Positions 23,201 through 35,300 of a stretch of 64,000 nucleotides of DNA are shown here, in pieces (position 1 is the first letter of the stretch; the number at the start of each line of letters is the position of its first letter). Position numbers and translations under genes: made by a program. Source of the stretch: Streptomyces venezuelae (lineage in GTDB: Bacteria; Actinomycetota; Actinomycetes; Streptomycetales; Streptomycetaceae); assembly GCF_008642335.1 (NCBI RefSeq), contig NZ_CP029191.1, positions 7,192,001-7,256,000 of the forward strand, given 5' to 3'. The notes under the pieces are model-generated. The model was not told the DNA's origin. It worked only from the letters and a program-made list of their open reading frames with translations, and made no database searches.

Positions 23201-26200
23201 CGGCAGGGGAGAGCGCCGAGCACGGGGTGGGCGTGACGGTCACCGATGCGACCGGTGGTCTCGTCCTGAGTGCCGACGCCCTGCGGACGCGTCCCGTACA
23301 GCGTGGGCAGCTCGTCGCCGCTCAACAGCGTGATGTGCACGGCCTGTTCGCCTTGGAGTGGACGCCGTTGCCGGTTCCGTCGTCCTCGACGGACATGGGG
23401 GACGGCAGGGGTTGGGTCGTGCTCCCGGGTGACGGGCGTGACGGGGGTGGTGGTCTGGCTGATGTGGTGTCGGCGGTGGGTGATGAGGTGCCGTGGGCGG
23501 TGTTGGCGCCTGTGGATGTCTCCGTGGGTGACGGGCTGCGGGTCACCGAGGGTGTGTTGTCGCTGGTGCAGGCGTTCTTGGCGGCGCCCGAGCTGGTCGA
23601 GTCCCGTCTTGTCGTCGTGACACGCTCTGCCGTTGCCACGGACGACAGGGACGACGACGGGGATGTGGATGCGTCCGCGGTGGCGGTGTGGGGTCTGGTG
23701 CGCAGTGCGCAGTCGGAGAACCCGGGCCGGTTCGTCCTGCTCGACGTCGATGCGGATCTGCGTATCGACGGCGTCGGCGTCGGCGTCGGCGTCGGTTACG
23801 GTGACGGTGAGGGCGCGCTGCCGCAGGCCCGCCTGCGCCAGGCCGTGGAAGACCTCGACGAACCCCAACTCGCCCTCCGTGACGGCAAACTCCACATCCC
23901 TCGTCTCGCTCAGGCACGCCGCTCCACCGACGTCGTCGCGCCGACCGGCGAGACGGCCTGGCGTCTGCGGATGGCCGACGACGGTTCGCTGGACGACCTC
24001 GCGGCGGTTGCCTGCCCGGAGGTGCTCGAACCCCTGGCGCCCGGACAGGTCCGGCTTTCGGTGCACGCCGCCGGCGTCAACTTCCGTGATGTGCTCGTCG
24101 CGTTGGGCATGGTTCCGGCGTACGGAGCCATGGGCGGTGAAGGTGCCGGTGTCGTGACGGAGGTCGGCCCCGGCGTGACGCACCTTTCGGTCGGCGACCG
24201 GGTGATGGGCGTGTTCGAGGGTGCGTACGGGCCTGTGGTGATCGCCGACGCGCGGATGGTCGCGCCGGTGCCGCGAGGCTGGGACATGCGGGAGGCAGCC
24301 GGTGTGCCGGCGGCCTTCCTCACCGCTTGGTACGGGCTCGTCGAGCTGGCCGGGCTGAAGGCGGGCGAGCGGGTGCTGATCCATGCCGCTACGGGTGGTG
24401 TGGGGATGGCGGCGGTGCAGATCGCCCGCCACATCGGGGCCGAGGTGTTCGCCACGGCGAGTCCGGCCAAGCATGGCGTGCTGGAGGAGATGGGCATCGA
24501 TGCCGCCCACCGTGCGTCCTCCCGCGATCTCGCTTTCGAGGACGGGTTCCGGCGGGCCACCGACGGGCGCGGTGTCGATGTCGTACTGAACAGCCTGACC
24601 GGCGAGTTCATCGACGCTTCCCTGCGGTTGCTGGGGGAGGGCGGCGGTGGCCGGTTCCTGGAGATGGGCAAGACCGACGTACGTGCTCCCGAGGAGGTGG
24701 GCGCGGAGTACCCGGGCGTCACGTACACCGTCTACGACCTCGTGGACGATGCCGGGCCCGAACGCATCCGCCGGATGCTGGACCAGCTCGGCGAGTTGTT
24801 CGCCTCAGATCGGCTTAAGGCCCTCCCGGTACGTTCCTGGCCGCTGGGCAAGGCGCGGGAGGCGTTCCGGTTCATGAGTCAGGCGAAGCACACGGGCAAG
24901 CTGGTGCTGGAGGTCCCGCCCACCCTCGACCCGGAGGGCACGGTGCTGATCACGGGTGGCACCGGTGCGCTGGGGCGTGTCGTGGCGGAGCACCTGGTGC
25001 GGGAGTGGGGCGTACGGCATCTGCTGCTGGCCAGTCGGCGTGGTCCCGATGCCGCCGGGAGCGGTGAGCTGGTCGCGGAGTTGGCGGAGCTGGGTGCCAC
25101 GGTCGATGTCGTCGCTGCTGACGTGAGCGATCCCGAAGCGGTGGCGGAGTTGGTCGGAAAGGCCGACCCGCCGCATCCGTTGACCGGTGTCGTGCATGCG
25201 GCGGGTGTGCTGGAGGACGCGGTGGTGACCGCGCAGACGCGGGACGGGTTGGCGAAGGTGTGGGCGGCCAAGGCTGCTGCCGCCGCGAATCTGGACGAGG
25301 CGACCCGGGAGATGCGTCTGGGGCTGTTCGTGGTGTTCTCCTCGGCCGCCGCGACGCTCGGCAGTCCGGGGCAGGCCAACTACGCGGCGGCCAACGCGTA
25401 CTGCGACGCGCTGATGCAACACCGCAGGGCCCGGGGCCGGGCAGGCCTCTCGATCGGATGGGGCCTCTGGGACGCCTCGGACGACCGGCAGGGCAACGGG
25501 ACGACCGGTATGACGGGCGGACTCACCGGCACCGACATCGCCCGCATGAGCCGCATCGGCGTCAAGGGCATGACCAACACCCACGGCCTCGCCCTCCTCG
25601 ACGCCGCGCACCGGAACGGCCGCCCCCACCTCGTGGGATTCAACCTCGACCTGCGCACCCTCGCCACGCACCCCGTGCACACCAGGCCCGCCCTGCTGCG
25701 CGGTCTCGCCGCCCCCAGCACGGGCGGCGGCGCGAACAGGCGGACCGCGACGGCGGGCGGACAGCCCGCGGACCTGGCCGGCCGACTGGCCGCCCTGTCG
25801 CCCACCGACCGCCACCACACGCTGGTACGGCTCATCAGGGAGCAGGCCGCCACCGTCCTCGGGCACCACCCCGACAGCCTCACCCCGCGCAGCACCTTCA
25901 AGGAACTCGGCTTCGACTCCCTCACCGCGGTCGAACTGCGCAACAGGCTGTCCGCCGCCACCGGCCTCCGGCTGCCCTCCGGGCTCGTCTTCGACCACCC
26001 GGACGCGGACAACCTCGCCGAACACCTCGGCGCGCAGCTCGCCCCCGACGGCGACACGCCCGCCGTCGGCCAGGAAGCCACCGAACCGCTCCTGCGCGAC
26101 CTCGCGAAACTCGAGCACGCCCTGTCCTCCGCCCACGTCGAACACCTCGACGCCGACGCGGTCACGTCCCGCCTGGAAACGCTGCTGTCGAAGTGGAAGT

Positions 26201-26313
26201 CGGCCAGTGCGGCACCCGGCTCGGCACCCGGCTCGGGCAGTACGAAGGAGCAGCTCAAGGTTGCCACGACCGACCAGGTCCTCGACTTCATCGACAAAGA
26301 ACTGGGTGTGTGA
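14272..26313 (+). CDS. monAIV: Two-module type I PKS with an ethylmalonyl-type AT (monensin modules 5-6-like)
   Basis: 4013 residues. ATG at 14272 follows GGAGAAG with a 9-bp gap, 69 bp after the previous stop. Module 5: KS Cys215; AT Ser678 in GHSQG, but the usual YASH position reads VAGH (777-780) and the first motif is GQGGQW, the pattern of ethylmalonyl-CoA ATs; DH H987 and D1166 (DAVLQ); KR with TGGSGVLG (1450), LDD and Tyr1594; ACP Ser1758. Module 6: KS Cys1992; AT Ser2450 in GHSIG and HAFH2548, malonyl-CoA; DH H2759 and D2932; ER with NFRDVL (3270) and Val3281 where module 4 has Tyr; KR (LED, Tyr3704); ACP Ser3883. Module 5 would place an ethyl-branched trans alkene in the chain, matching C16 of monensin A. 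The second half is a near copy of the second half of the next gene. The C-terminal tail is [12 protein letters not shown]. Confidence 0.93.
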   Translation: MSSAEESSAGTPSTEAKLRQYLKRVTVDLGQARRRLREVEERAQEPIAIVSMACRFPGDTRTPEALWDLVAAGGDAVGDFPTNRGWDLDSLYHPDPEHPGTSYVRRGGFLHDAPGFDASFFGISPREALAMDPQQRVLMETAWQLLERAGIDPASLKLTPTGVYIGAGVLGFGGAQPDKAVEGHLLTGNALSVLSGRISFTLGLEGPSVSVDTACSSSLVSMHLAAQALRQGECDLAMAGGVTIMSTPGAFTEFSRQGALSPDGRSKAFAASADGTGFSEGAGLLLLERLSDARRNGREVLAVIRGSAVNQDGASNGLTAPNGPSQERVIRAALANAGLGAAEVDAVEAHGTGTRLGDPIEAGALHATYGRERDDDHPLWLGSVKSNIGHPQGAAGVAGVIKMVMALRRELLPATLYVDEPTPHVDWSSGTVRLLTEPVEWKRGERPRRAGVSAFGMSGTNAHVILEEAPEVPEGSDEQDPRQAPEAEAQEPSTTAAVVVPWVVSGRGEDALRAQAALLAEHVRDNGGSSSPTDVGWSLATTRSVFENRAVVIGTDQAALLDGLRSLADGEASPDVVSGAAGATGPGPVMVFPGQGGQWVGMGARLLEESPVFAARIAECEQALSAYVDWSLTDVLRGDGSELSRIDVVQPVLWAVMVALAAVWADQGIEPAAVVGHSQGEIAAACVVGAISLDEAARIVSVRSVLLRTLSGRGGMASLGMGQEQAAELIDGHPGVVVAAVNGPTSTVISGPPEGIEAVVADAQERGLRARAVASDVAGHGPQLDAILDELTERLAGIRPAATDVAFYSTVTAEHLTDTTALDTGYWVRNVRRTVRFADTIDALLADGYRLFIEASPHPVLNLALESIVERADVSASVVPTLRRDHGDTAQLARAAARAFTAGADVDWRRWFPADPAPRTVDLPTYAFQRQDFWLAPAAGRSGDPAGLGLAASGHPLLGASVGLASGDVHLLSGRVSRQSAAWLDDHVVAGHALVPGAAQVEWVLRAADEAGCPALEELTLQTPLVLPDTGGLQIQVVVDAADAHGRRDVRLFSRPDDTDADDAFASERPWTCHATGVLGSEEVPEQAHGARGSEPLDGAWPPPGADPVDPADLYAQADRTGYGYGPAFRGVRALWRHGRDVLAEVTLPEEAGDPDGFGIHPALLDAVLQPAALLLPPTDTAQVWLPFAWNDVALHAVRATTVRVRLTLLGERVDQGLRIDVADAVGAPVLTVRDLRSRPTDIGRLAAAGARERHGLFDLKWLAPEDLGGLRAGGSRGGGWVTLGEDVPDLAALLESIESGAPAPQLVAAPVEPDPADDGLALATHVLDLVQTWLAAPPHDSRLVLVTRGAVAFDGEGDVGVAAAAVWGLVRSAQSENPDRFTLIDLGPEDTLADAVEAAQLDEPQLALRDGEIRVPRLTRATQERAGGRAIEHADGDAQVDPGGTVLITGGSGVLGRLVAEHLVREWGVRHLLLASRRGDRTPGSRELRTRLTELGAATVDIATADVADAESVAALITSIDPAHPLTGVIHAAGVLDDAVVTAQTPESLAWVWAAKATAARLLHEATREIPLDLFVVFSSAAASLGSPGQANYAAANAYCDALVQHRRAQGLAGLSIAWGLWQATSGMTGQLSDTDLARMKRTGFAALTDEGGLALLDAARAHDHAYVVAADLDPRAVTDGLSPLLRTLTAPTARRRVASEGLADGALAARLAGLDEDGRLELLTDVVREYVAAVLGHGSASRVSIDVAFKDLGFDSLTAVELRNRLSAACDVRLPATLIFDHPTPQALAVHLCTRLGGPTAAPAMPAPAARPAATTDDPVAIVAMACRFPGGVNSADDLWDLLDTRTDAMGGFPTDRGWDLGRLFHPDPEHPGTTYADQGGFLPDAGDFDAAFFGINPREALAMDPQQRLLLEASWEVFERAGIDPTALRGSLTGTYVGLMNHDYAKSFPEADAQLEGYAYLASTGSMASGRVAYTFGLEGPAVTVDTACSSSLVSLHLAAQALRQGECDLALAGGVTVMADPDMFAGFARQRGLSPDGRCKPYAAGADGVGFSEGVGVLLLERLSDARRNGHQVLAVVRGSAVNQDGASNGLTAPNGPSQERVIRQALASGGLSAGDVDVVEGHGTGTTLGDPIEAQALLATYGQGRSVGRPVWLGSVKSNIGHTQAAAGVAGVIKMVMAMRRGVVPASLHVDEPSPHVDWDSGAVRLAVEAVPWPEVAGRGVRRAGVSSFGASGTNAHVIVEYVPEPAVEVAVEGVVAGDGDGALVPWVLSARSPQALRDQARRLRAFAEDASRAPLTDVGWSLLGTRALHERRAVVVGADRADIVAGLEALAAGEPHPALIGPSSGQSPTGDDVVWLFSGQGSQVVGMGAGLYERFPVFAQAFDEVCGLLDVQLGGSVREVVFGGARERLDHTMWAQAGLFALQVGLARLWESVGVRPDVVVGHSIGEIAAAHVAGVFGLADACRVVGARARLMGALPEGGAMCAVQATREELTADLAGSGVSIAAANTPDSTVISGPVDEVERVVALWREKGRKTKALSVSHAFHSALMEPMLVEFTEAIRDVKFAAPKIPLMSNVSGTEAGVEITAPEYWAKHVREAVLFQPAIAAVGARARAFVELGPAPVLSTAAQRTLDDVVDPREGEPVVTASLDSGRPDDVAFAQAMARLHTAGVAVDWSGFFPADPAPRTVELPTYAFQRERFWLSGRAGSGDAAGLGLVAAGHPLLGAAVEFADRGGCLLTGRVSRSGVSWLADHVVGGAVLVPGAALVEWVLRAGDEVGCAVVDELMLQVPVVVPEASGLRVQVVVDEAGEDGRRGVHVYSRPDTDTADAAVGGDDTWVCHATGVLTPESPLAVDETMSGAWPPVGAEPLTVEGFYATAAEDGYGYGPAFRGLRAAWRHGGDLLAEVALPEAAGPHDGYGIHPALLDATLHPLLVSRLQAGSGDEQLYVPFAWTGVSLRAVGATTVRVRLRPAGESAEHGVGVTVTDATGGLVLSADALRTRPVQRGQLVAAQQRDVHGLFALEWTPLPVPSSSTDMGDGRGWVVLPGDGRDGGGGLADVVSAVGDEVPWAVLAPVDVSVGDGLRVTEGVLSLVQAFLAAPELVESRLVVVTRSAVATDDRDDDGDVDASAVAVWGLVRSAQSENPGRFVLLDVDADLRIDGVGVGVGVGYGDGEGALPQARLRQAVEDLDEPQLALRDGKLHIPRLAQARRSTDVVAPTGETAWRLRMADDGSLDDLAAVACPEVLEPLAPGQVRLSVHAAGVNFRDVLVALGMVPAYGAMGGEGAGVVTEVGPGVTHLSVGDRVMGVFEGAYGPVVIADARMVAPVPRGWDMREAAGVPAAFLTAWYGLVELAGLKAGERVLIHAATGGVGMAAVQIARHIGAEVFATASPAKHGVLEEMGIDAAHRASSRDLAFEDGFRRATDGRGVDVVLNSLTGEFIDASLRLLGEGGGGRFLEMGKTDVRAPEEVGAEYPGVTYTVYDLVDDAGPERIRRMLDQLGELFASDRLKALPVRSWPLGKAREAFRFMSQAKHTGKLVLEVPPTLDPEGTVLITGGTGALGRVVAEHLVREWGVRHLLLASRRGPDAAGSGELVAELAELGATVDVVAADVSDPEAVAELVGKADPPHPLTGVVHAAGVLEDAVVTAQTRDGLAKVWAAKAAAAANLDEATREMRLGLFVVFSSAAATLGSPGQANYAAANAYCDALMQHRRARGRAGLSIGWGLWDASDDRQGNGTTGMTGGLTGTDIARMSRIGVKGMTNTHGLALLDAAHRNGRPHLVGFNLDLRTLATHPVHTRPALLRGLAAPSTGGGANRRTATAGGQPADLAGRLAALSPTDRHHTLVRLIREQAATVLGHHPDSLTPRSTFKELGFDSLTAVELRNRLSAATGLRLPSGLVFDHPDADNLAEHLGAQLAPDGDTPAVGQEATEPLLRDLAKLEHALSSAHVEHLDADAVTSRLETLLSKWKSASAAPGSAPGSGSTKEQLKVATTDQVLDFIDKELGV
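20479..20969 (+). repeat. 491-bp tract identical to 32633-33123 (module 6 KS)
   Basis: This part of the module 6 KS matches 32633-33123 base for base, with mismatches at 20478 and 20970. Inside the tract codons often end in G or T, while flanking PKS sequence mostly ends in C or G. This fits a recent gene-conversion tract. Confidence 0.85.
24325..24487 (+). repeat. 163-bp tract identical to 36443-36605 (ER cofactor-binding region)
   Basis: The stretch covering the ER nucleotide-binding loop [13 protein letters not shown] is identical in modules 6 and 8. Further long runs of identity follow in the rest of ER and in KR, broken by scattered substitutions. Confidence 0.75.
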
Positions 26314-26362
26314 AACGACCGTGCACGGCGCGACAACCACGCTGAAGGCTGGGTGAACTCTC

Positions 26363-29300
26363 ATGGCGAGTGAAGAGGAACTGGTCGACTACCTCAAGCG
26401 GGTCGCCGCCGAACTGCACGACACCCGGCAGCGTCTGCGCGAGGTGGAGGACCGCAGGCAGGAACCGGTGGCCGTCGTCGGCATGGCCTGCCGGTTCCCC
26501 GGCGGCATCGAGACCCCCGAAGGCCTGTGGGACCTCGTTGCCGCCGGTGACGACGCCATCGAACCCTTCCCCACCGACCGCGGCTGGGACCTGGAGGGCA
26601 TCTACCACCCGGACCCCGACCACCCCGGCACCTGCTACGTCCGCGAAGGCGGCTTCCTCACCGCCGCCGACCGGTTCGACTCCGACTTCTTCGGCTTCAG
26701 CCCGCGCGAGGCACTCGCCAGCAGCCCGCAACTGCGGCTGCTCCTCGAGACGTCCTGGGAAGCACTCGAACGGGCGGGCATCGACCCGACCTCCCTCAAG
26801 GGCAGCCCCACGGGCGTCTACGTCGGCGCCGCCACCACCGGCAACCAGACCCAGGGCGACGCGGGCGGCAAGGCGACGGAGGGTTACGCGGGCACCGCAC
26901 CCAGCGTCCTCTCCGGCCGCGTCTCCTTCACGCTCGGCCTGGAGGGCCCTGCCGTCACCGTCGAGACCGCGTGCTCCTCCTCGCTCGTCGCGATGCACCT
27001 GGCCGCCAACGCGCTGCGGCAGGGCGAGTGCGACCTGGCCCTGGCGGGCGGAGTCACCATCATGTCCACGCCGGAGGTGTTCACCGGCTTCTCGCGCCAG
27101 CGCGGCCTGGCCCCCGACGGCCGCTGCAAGCCGTTCGCGGCGGCAGCCGACGGCACGGGCTGGGGCGAGGGCGCGGGCCTGATCCTCCTGGAACGCCTCT
27201 CCGACGCCCGCCGCAACGGCCACGACATCCTCGCCGTCATCCGCGGCTCCGCCATCAACCAGGACGGCGCCAGCAACGGCTTCACCGCGCCCAACGGCCC
27301 CTCGCAGCGCCGCGTCATCCGCCAGGCCCTTGCCGGTGCCAACCTGTCCACGTCGGAGATCGACGTCGTCGAGGCGCACGGCACCGGCACGAAACTCGGC
27401 GACCCCATCGAGGCCGAGGCGCTCATCGCCACGTACGGCAAGGAGCGCGAGGACGACCGCCCGCTGTGGCTCGGCTCGGTCAAGTCCAACATCGGTCACA
27501 CGCAGGCCGCGGCCGGCGTGGCGGGTGTCATCAAGATGGTGATGGCCCTGCGGCGCGAGCTCCTGCCCGCGACACTGAACGTCGACGAGCCGACCCCGCA
27601 CGTCCAGTGGGAGGGCGGAGGAGTGCGTCTCCTCACCGAGCCGGTCCCTTGGTCACGCGGCGACCGCCCGCGCCGCGCGGGCGTCTCCTCCTTCGGCATC
27701 TCGGGCACGAACGCGCACGTGATCCTTGAGGAAGCACCCGAAGCACCCGAAGTGCCAGTAAGGCCGGTCGGGGAGGCGTCGCCGGGTGCGGTGGTGCCGT
27801 GGGTCCTCTCCGGGCGGTCCGAGCAAGCGCTGGGGGAACAGGCCCGCAGGCTGCACGAGTTCCTGGCCGGGGACGGCACGCAGGCGCTGTCGGGCGAGGT
27901 CGGCTGGTCGCTGGTCACGGCACGGGCGGTGTTCGAGCATCGGGCCGTGGTGGTGGGCCGGGACCGGGACGAGCTGGTGGCCGGAGTTGCGGCGCTGGCC
28001 GCGGGCGAGGCGTCTCCGGATGTCGTGTCAGGGATCGCGTCCGGTGACGTCGGTCCTGGGCCGGTGTTGGTGTTTCCCGGGCAGGGGTCGCAGTGGGTGG
28101 GGATGGGGGCTCGGCTGCTGGACGAGTCACCCGTGTTCGCGGCGCGTATGGCCGAGTGCGAGCAGGCGTTGTCCGCGTATGTCGACTGGTCGTTGTGTGA
28201 GGTGTTGCGCGGGGACGGGCGTGAGCTGGCGCGGGTCGAGGTCGTGCAGCCGGTGCTGTGGGCGGTGATGGTGTCGCTGGCTGCGGTGTGGGCTGACCAG
28301 GGGGTCATTCCGGCTGCGGTGATCGGGCATTCGCAGGGTGAGATGGCTGCCGCGTGTGTGGCGGGTGCGCTGTCGTTGGAGGATGCGGCGCGGATCGTGG
28401 CGGTACGCAGTGACGCACTGCGGCAGCTGCAGGGGCGCGGCGACATGGCGTCCGTCGGCGCTGGTGCCAAGCGGGTCGCGGAGCTCATCGGCGAGCGGCC
28501 GGGTGTGAGCGTCGCGGCCGTCAACGGCCCCTCGTCCACGGTCATTTCGGGCTCGCCCGAGCATGTGGCTGCTGTGGTCGCCGAGGCGGCGGCATGTGGT
28601 CTTCGGGCTCGGGTCATCGACGTCGGCTACGCCTCCCACCACCCGCAGATCGACGCACTCCACGACGAGCTGACCGAACGCCTGGCCGACATCCGGCCGG
28701 TCTCGACGGACGTGGCGTTCTACTCGACCGTCACGGCTGAACGTCTTCAGGACACGACCGCGCTGGACACCGACTACTGGGTCACCAACCTCCGCCAGCC
28801 CGTCCGTTTCGCCGAGACGGTCGAGGCGCTCCTCGCGGACGGATACCGGCTGTTCATCGAGGCCAGCGCGCACCCTGTGCTTGCTCTCGGCATGGAGGAG
28901 ACCATCGAGCGGGCCGATGTGTCCGCCACGGTGGTTCCGACCCTGCGCCGCGACCATGGTGACGTCGCTCAGCTCACCCGGGCTGCCGCGCAGGCCTTCG
29001 CGGCGGGTGCCGACGTCGACTGGCGGCGCTGGTTCCCGGCCGACCCCGCCCCTCGTACCGTCGACCTGCCCACGTATGCCTTCCAGCGCCGACGCTACTG
29101 GCTGCCGGTGGACGGCGTCGGCGACGTGCGTTCCGCGGGGCTGCGGCGGTTGGAACACACGCTGTTGCCCGCCGCGCTCGGGCTCGCCGACGGTGCGCTC
29201 GTGCTGACGGGGCGGCTCTCGGCGTCCGGTGGCGGCGACTGGCTCGCCGACCACGCGGTCGCGGGCACGACACTCGTCCCCGGTGCCGCACTGGTCGAGT

Positions 29301-32300
29301 GGGCGTTGCAGGCGGCCTACGAGGTGGGCTGCCCCACACTGGAGGAGCTGACGCTCCAGGCACCCCTGGTGCTGCCGGGCACCGGAGGCCTGCAAGTCCA
29401 GGTGGTCGTGGGCGCGGCCGACGAGCAGGGCGGCCGGCGGGAGGTGCGGGTCTTCTCGCGCACCGAGGCAGGGACCGGGACCGAAACCGGGACCGGGTCC
29501 GGGGCCGAGTCCGATGGCGGGCTGGGCCGGGACGAGGACTGGCTGTGCCATGCGACCGGCGTGCTGAGCCCCGACCTCGGTGACGTACCGGACGGACTGA
29601 GTGGACAGTGGCCGCCGACGGACGCCCAGCCGGTACAGATCGGTGATCTCTACGAACGGGCCGCGTCGGCGGGATATGAGTACGGGCCGTCGTTCCAAGG
29701 CCTGCGTGCCGTATGGCGGCAAGGGCGGGACCTGCTCGCCGAGGTGCGGCTGCCGGAACAGGCGGGGTCCGAGGACGGCTTCGGCATCCACCCCGTACTG
29801 CTCGACGCCGCACTGCACCCGGCGCTGCTTCTCGCCGGTGACACCTCCGACGAAGTCGAAGACGGGAACCCCGACCTCCCGTTCGTGTGGAACGGGGTGT
29901 CCCTCTGGGCCACGGGCGCCGCCACGGTACGGGTCCGACTGACCCCGTACGAGGAAGGGGGCGAGGGCGAGAGCGGTGGGGCGCTGCGCGTGACCGTCGC
30001 CGATGCCACGGGCGCGCCCGTGCTCAGCGTGGACTCCCTGGCCCTACGCCCCGCCGACCCGGAACTGCTGCGCTCGGCGGGCCGGGCAGGCGGCGTCACC
30101 CCCAATTTGTTCACTGTGGAGTGGAGTGTGTTGCCGACGGTGGCAGCCGTGGGGGAGAGCGGCGACGGCTGGGCGGTACTCGGCCAGGAGGCGCCTGATT
30201 GGGCGGATCCGAGCGTCCCGCACTACCCCGACCTGCCTGCGCTGCTGACCTCCCTGGACGCTGGGATGCAGGCCCCCGCGACCGTCCTGGTCGAGCCCGT
30301 CGCGCCTGCCTCCGGAACGGTCGACACCCGAGGGCGGGCTGTCGCCGAACAGGTGTTGGACCTGCTCCGGGACTGGCTCGCCGAGCCGCGTCTGACCGAG
30401 ACCCGCCTCGTACTGGTCACTCACGGCGCGGTGCCGGTGCCGGTTCCGGTAACGGTGGCCGCCGGAGACGACCACACTCCCACCGCCATCGATGTCCCCG
30501 CCGCCGCGCTATGGGGCCTCATACGCGCCGCACAGGCCGAACACCCGGATCGCTTCGTCCTGTTGGACACCGCGGACACGGTGGACGCGGACGCATCAGC
30601 GGTCGCCGTCGCCGCGGCCCTCGCGACCGACGAACCTCAGCTGGCCGTCCGCGACGGAGTGATACTGGCCCCCCGCCTGGCCCGCGCCACCGCCACCAGC
30701 ACCTACGCCGAGTCCGACGCACCGGCACCGGAGGGCGGCCACCTCACCCCCGACGGCACCGTCCTCATAGCCGGCGGTACCGGCATGATGGGCGCCCTCG
30801 TCGCGGAGCACCTGGTCAGCACCTGGGCGGTACGGCACCTCCTGCTCGTCAGCCGCCAAGGCCCCGACGCCCCGGGCGCCCGCGAACTCGCCGACCGTCT
30901 CACCCGTCTGGGCGCCGCCGTCCGCATCGTCGCGGCCGACCTGACGGACGCACGAGCCACCACCGACCTGATCGCGTCGATCGACCCGGCGCACCCGCTG
31001 ACCGGGGTGATCCACGCGGCCGGTGTCCTGGACGACGCCGTGGTCACCGCGCAGACCAGCGAGCAGCTTGCGAGGGTATGGGCGGCCAAGGCCTCCGTCG
31101 CCGCCAACCTCGACGCGGCCACGGCGGATCTCCCGCTCGGCCTCTTCCTCATGTTCTCCTCCGCGGCAGGTGTCCTCGGCAACGCGGGCCAGGTCGGCTA
31201 CGCCGCCGCCAACGCCTTCGTCGACGCCCTGGTCGCCCGCCGCCGCGCCGCAGGACTGACAGGCCTGTCGATCGCCTGGGGCCTGTGGGCACGCGGCAGC
31301 GCCATGACCCGGCACCTGGACGACGCCGACCTCGCGCGATTGCGGGCCGGTGGCGTCAAGCCACTCCTCGACGAGCAGGGCCTCGCCCTCCTCGACGCGG
31401 CACGCGCGGCCGCGCCCCACGCCTCGCTCCTGGTCGCGGCGGGTATCGACGTACGCGAACTGTCCGCGGACGACGTACCGGCGATCCTGCGCAACCTGAC
31501 CAGCCGGACCCGCCGCAGGGCAGCGGCCGACTCCGCCGTGGACCAAGGCGCGCTGGAACGACGGCTCGCGGGCCTGGACGAGACAGAGCGCAGGGCCGCC
31601 GTCAGCGACGTCGTACGCGAGTGCGTGGCGGCGGTACTGGGCCACCGGTCCGCCTCCGACGTACGCACCGAAGCCAACTTCAAGGACCTCGGCTTCGACT
31701 CGCTCACGGCCGTCCAGCTGCGCAACCGCCTCTCGACGGCAAGCGGCCTCCGCCTGCCCGCCACACTGGCCTTCGACCACCCCACCCCCCAGGCCCTCGC
31801 GGCCTACCTCTGCACGCGCCTCGGCGGACCGGCCGCGGACCCGGCCACGCCTGCGCCCGCCGCGCGGCCCGCCGCCACGACGGACGACCCGGTGGCGATC
31901 GTCGCCATGGCCTGCAAGTACCCGGGCGGAGTGGCATCGCCCGAAGGGCTCTGGGACCTGGTCGCGGCGGGCGTGGACACGGTCGGCGAGTTCCCGACCG
32001 GCCGCGGCTGGGACCTGGAACGCCTCTTCCACCCCGACCCTGACCACCCCGGCACCAGCTACGCCGACCAAGGCGCCTTCCTCCCCGACGCCAGTGACTT
32101 CGATGCGGCGTTCTTCGGGATCAATCCGCGGGAGGCGTTGGCGATGGATCCGCAGCAGCGTCTGCTGCTGGAGGCGTCGTGGGAGGTGTTCGAGCGTGCG
32201 GGCATCGACCCGACGACGCTCAGGGGCAGCCTGACCGGCACGTACGTCGGTGTCATGTATCACGACTACGCCGCAGGCCTGGCCCAGGACGCCCAACTGG

Positions 32301-35300
32301 AGGGTTACTCCATGCTCGCCGGTTCCGGCAGCGTGGTCTCCGGCCGGGTCTCGTACACCCTGGGTCTGGAGGGTCCGGCGGTGACGGTGGACACGGCGTG
32401 CTCGTCGTCGCTGGTCTCCCTCCACTTGGCGGCGCAGGCGCTGCGCCAGGGCGAGTGCGATCTGGCCCTCGCGGGCGGCGTCACCGTCATGGCGACCCCC
32501 GAGGTCTTCACCGGCTTCTCGCGCCAGCGCGGCCTGGCCCCCGACGGCCGCTGCAAGCCGTTCGCGGCGGCGGCCGACGGCACGGGCTGGGGCGAGGGTG
32601 TCGGCGTGCTGCTGCTGGAACGGCTGTCGGACGCCCGGCGCAATGGTCACCAAGTATTGGCGGTGGTGCGGGGTTCGGCGGTGAATCAGGACGGTGCGAG
32701 CAATGGTTTGACGGCGCCGAATGGTCCGTCGCAGGAGCGGGTGATTCGGCAGGCGTTGGCGAGTGGTGGTCTCTCGGCAGGGGACGTCGATGTGGTGGAG
32801 GGGCACGGGACGGGGACGACGTTGGGTGATCCGATCGAGGCGCAGGCTTTGCTGGCGACGTATGGGCAGGGTCGTTCGGTGGGTCGGCCGGTGTGGTTGG
32901 GGTCGGTGAAGTCGAATATTGGTCATACGCAGGCGGCTGCGGGTGTTGCGGGTGTCATCAAGATGGTGATGGCGATGCGGCGTGGTGTGGTGCCGGCGAG
33001 TTTGCATGTGGATGAGCCGTCGCCGCATGTGGATTGGGATTCGGGTGCGGTGCGGTTGGCGGTGGAGGCGGTGCCGTGGCCGGAGGTGGCGGGGCGGGGT
33101 GTGCGTCGTGCGGGTGTGTCGTCCTTCGGTGCGTCGGGGACGAATGCGCATGTGATCGTGGAGTACGTTCCCGAGTCGGTCGCCGAGGTTGCTGTCGAGC
33201 CGGAGGGCGGGGCGGCTGATGATGGTGTGCTGGTGCCGTGGGTGGTGTCGGCGCGGAGTCCGCAGGCGCTGCGCGACCAAGCACGCCGACTCGGCGAGGC
33301 GGTGACGGGCGAATCGGCCGGGGCGATACGTGACGTGGGCTGGTCCCTGCTGCGTTCGCGCTCGCTCTTCGACCACCGCGCGGTGGTGATCGGCTCCGAC
33401 CGCGCCGAACTGGACGCGGGCATCCACGCGTTGGCCTCCGGCCAGACACATTCGGCGTTGACGAAGTCCGGTGAGGACGCAGCCTCCCCGCGCGGAGACA
33501 TGGTCTGGCTGTTCAGTGGTCAGGGCAGTCAGGTGGTGGGGATGGGTGCCGGGTTGTATGAGCGGTTCCCCGTGTTTGCCGCAGCCTTTGATGAGGTGTG
33601 TGAGCTGCTCGACGTCGAGCTGGGCGGATCGGTTCGGGAGGTTGCGTTCGGGGGGTCGCGGGAGCGGCTTGATCACACGATGTGGGCGCAGGCAGGGTTG
33701 TTCGCGCTGCAGGTGGGGCTCGCCCGGCTCTGGGAGTCGCTGGGGGTGCGGCCGGATGTGGTGGTCGGGCACTCGATCGGGGAGATCGCGGCGGCACATG
33801 TCGCGGGGGTGTTCGGGCTTGCGGATGCGTGCAAGGTGGTCGGGGCTCGTGCTCGGTTGATGGGTGCGTTGCCCGAGGGCGGTGCGATGTGCGCAGTGCA
33901 GGCCACGCCCGAGGAGCTGGCGGCGGACCTTGAGGGATCCGCAGTGAGTATCGCGGCGGTCAACACCCCGGATTCCACCGTTGTTTCAGGCCCGGCGGAC
34001 GAAGTCGAGGAGGTCACCGGACTCTGGCGGGAGAGGGGACGTAAGACCAAGGCGCTCGCCGTCAGCCACGCGTTCCACTCCGCCTTGATGGAGCCCATGC
34101 TCGCGGACTTCGCCGAAGCGATACGTGACGTGGAGTTCGCGGCGCCGAGGATGACGCTGATGAGCAACGTCACGGGTCGGGAAGCCGGAGCCGAGGTCAT
34201 GGTGCCGGAGTACTGGACCAAGCACGTACGCCAGACCGTCCTGTTCCAGCGCGCCGTCGCCGAAGTCGCCGACCGCGCAGGCGTGTTCGTGGAGCTGGGC
34301 TCCGCCCCGGTTCTGATCACCGCCGCCCAGCACACCCTGGACGATGTCGCCGATCCGCAAGCACCCGCACCCGAGCCCGTACTCGTCTCCTCGCTCGCCG
34401 GTGAGCGTTCCGATGAACAGGCGTTCCTGGCTGCCATGGCCCGTCTCCACACTGCTGGTGTCGACGTGGACTGGTCGGTGTTGTTCCCGGCCGATCCGGC
34501 GCCGCGCACGGTCGAGCTGCCTACGTATGCGTTTCAGCGGGAGCGGTTCTGGTTGGCGGGTCGTGCGGGAGGTGGGGATGCGGCGGGGCTGGGTCTGGTG
34601 GCTGCGGGGCATCCGCTGTTGGGTGCGGCGGTGGAGTTCGCCGACCGGGGTGGGTGCCTTCTGACCGGGCGTTTGTCGCGTTCGGGGGTCTCGTGGCTTG
34701 CTGATCATGAGGTTGGCGGGGCGGTGTTGGTGCCGGGTGCGGCGTTGGTCGAGTGGGCGTTGCGGGCCGGTGACGAGGTCGGTTGTGCGGTCGTGGATGA
34801 GTTGATGTTGCAGGCGCCTGTCGTGGTGCCTGAGGCGGCCGGGCTGCGCGTACAGGTGGTGGTGGACGAGGCCGGGGAGGATGGGCGTCGCGGCATCCAC
34901 GTCTACAGTCGCCCTGACGCCGACACCTCCGCAGGCGTAGGGGGCGAGGACTCGTGGGTCTGCCACGCCACCGGCGTACTCGCCCCCGAAGCCGAGGCCC
35001 AAACGGTCCAAGGACAGGCCGGGGCATGGCCCGGAGCGGGTGCTGTGCCCGTGGATCTGGCGGGCTTCTACGGGCGCGTGGCCGACGCGGGGTACGCGTA
35101 CGGCCCGGCGTTCCAAGGGCTGCGGGCCGCCTGGCGGGACGGCGGGGATCTGCTGGCCGAGGTCGTCCTGCCCGAGGCCGCAGGAACGTACGACGGTTAC
35201 GGCATCCACCCCGCCCTCCTCGACGCCACACTCCACCCCGCCCTGTTGCTCGACTGGTCCGACCAGCCGGTCGCGGACGACGGCAAGGTCTGGCTGCCGT

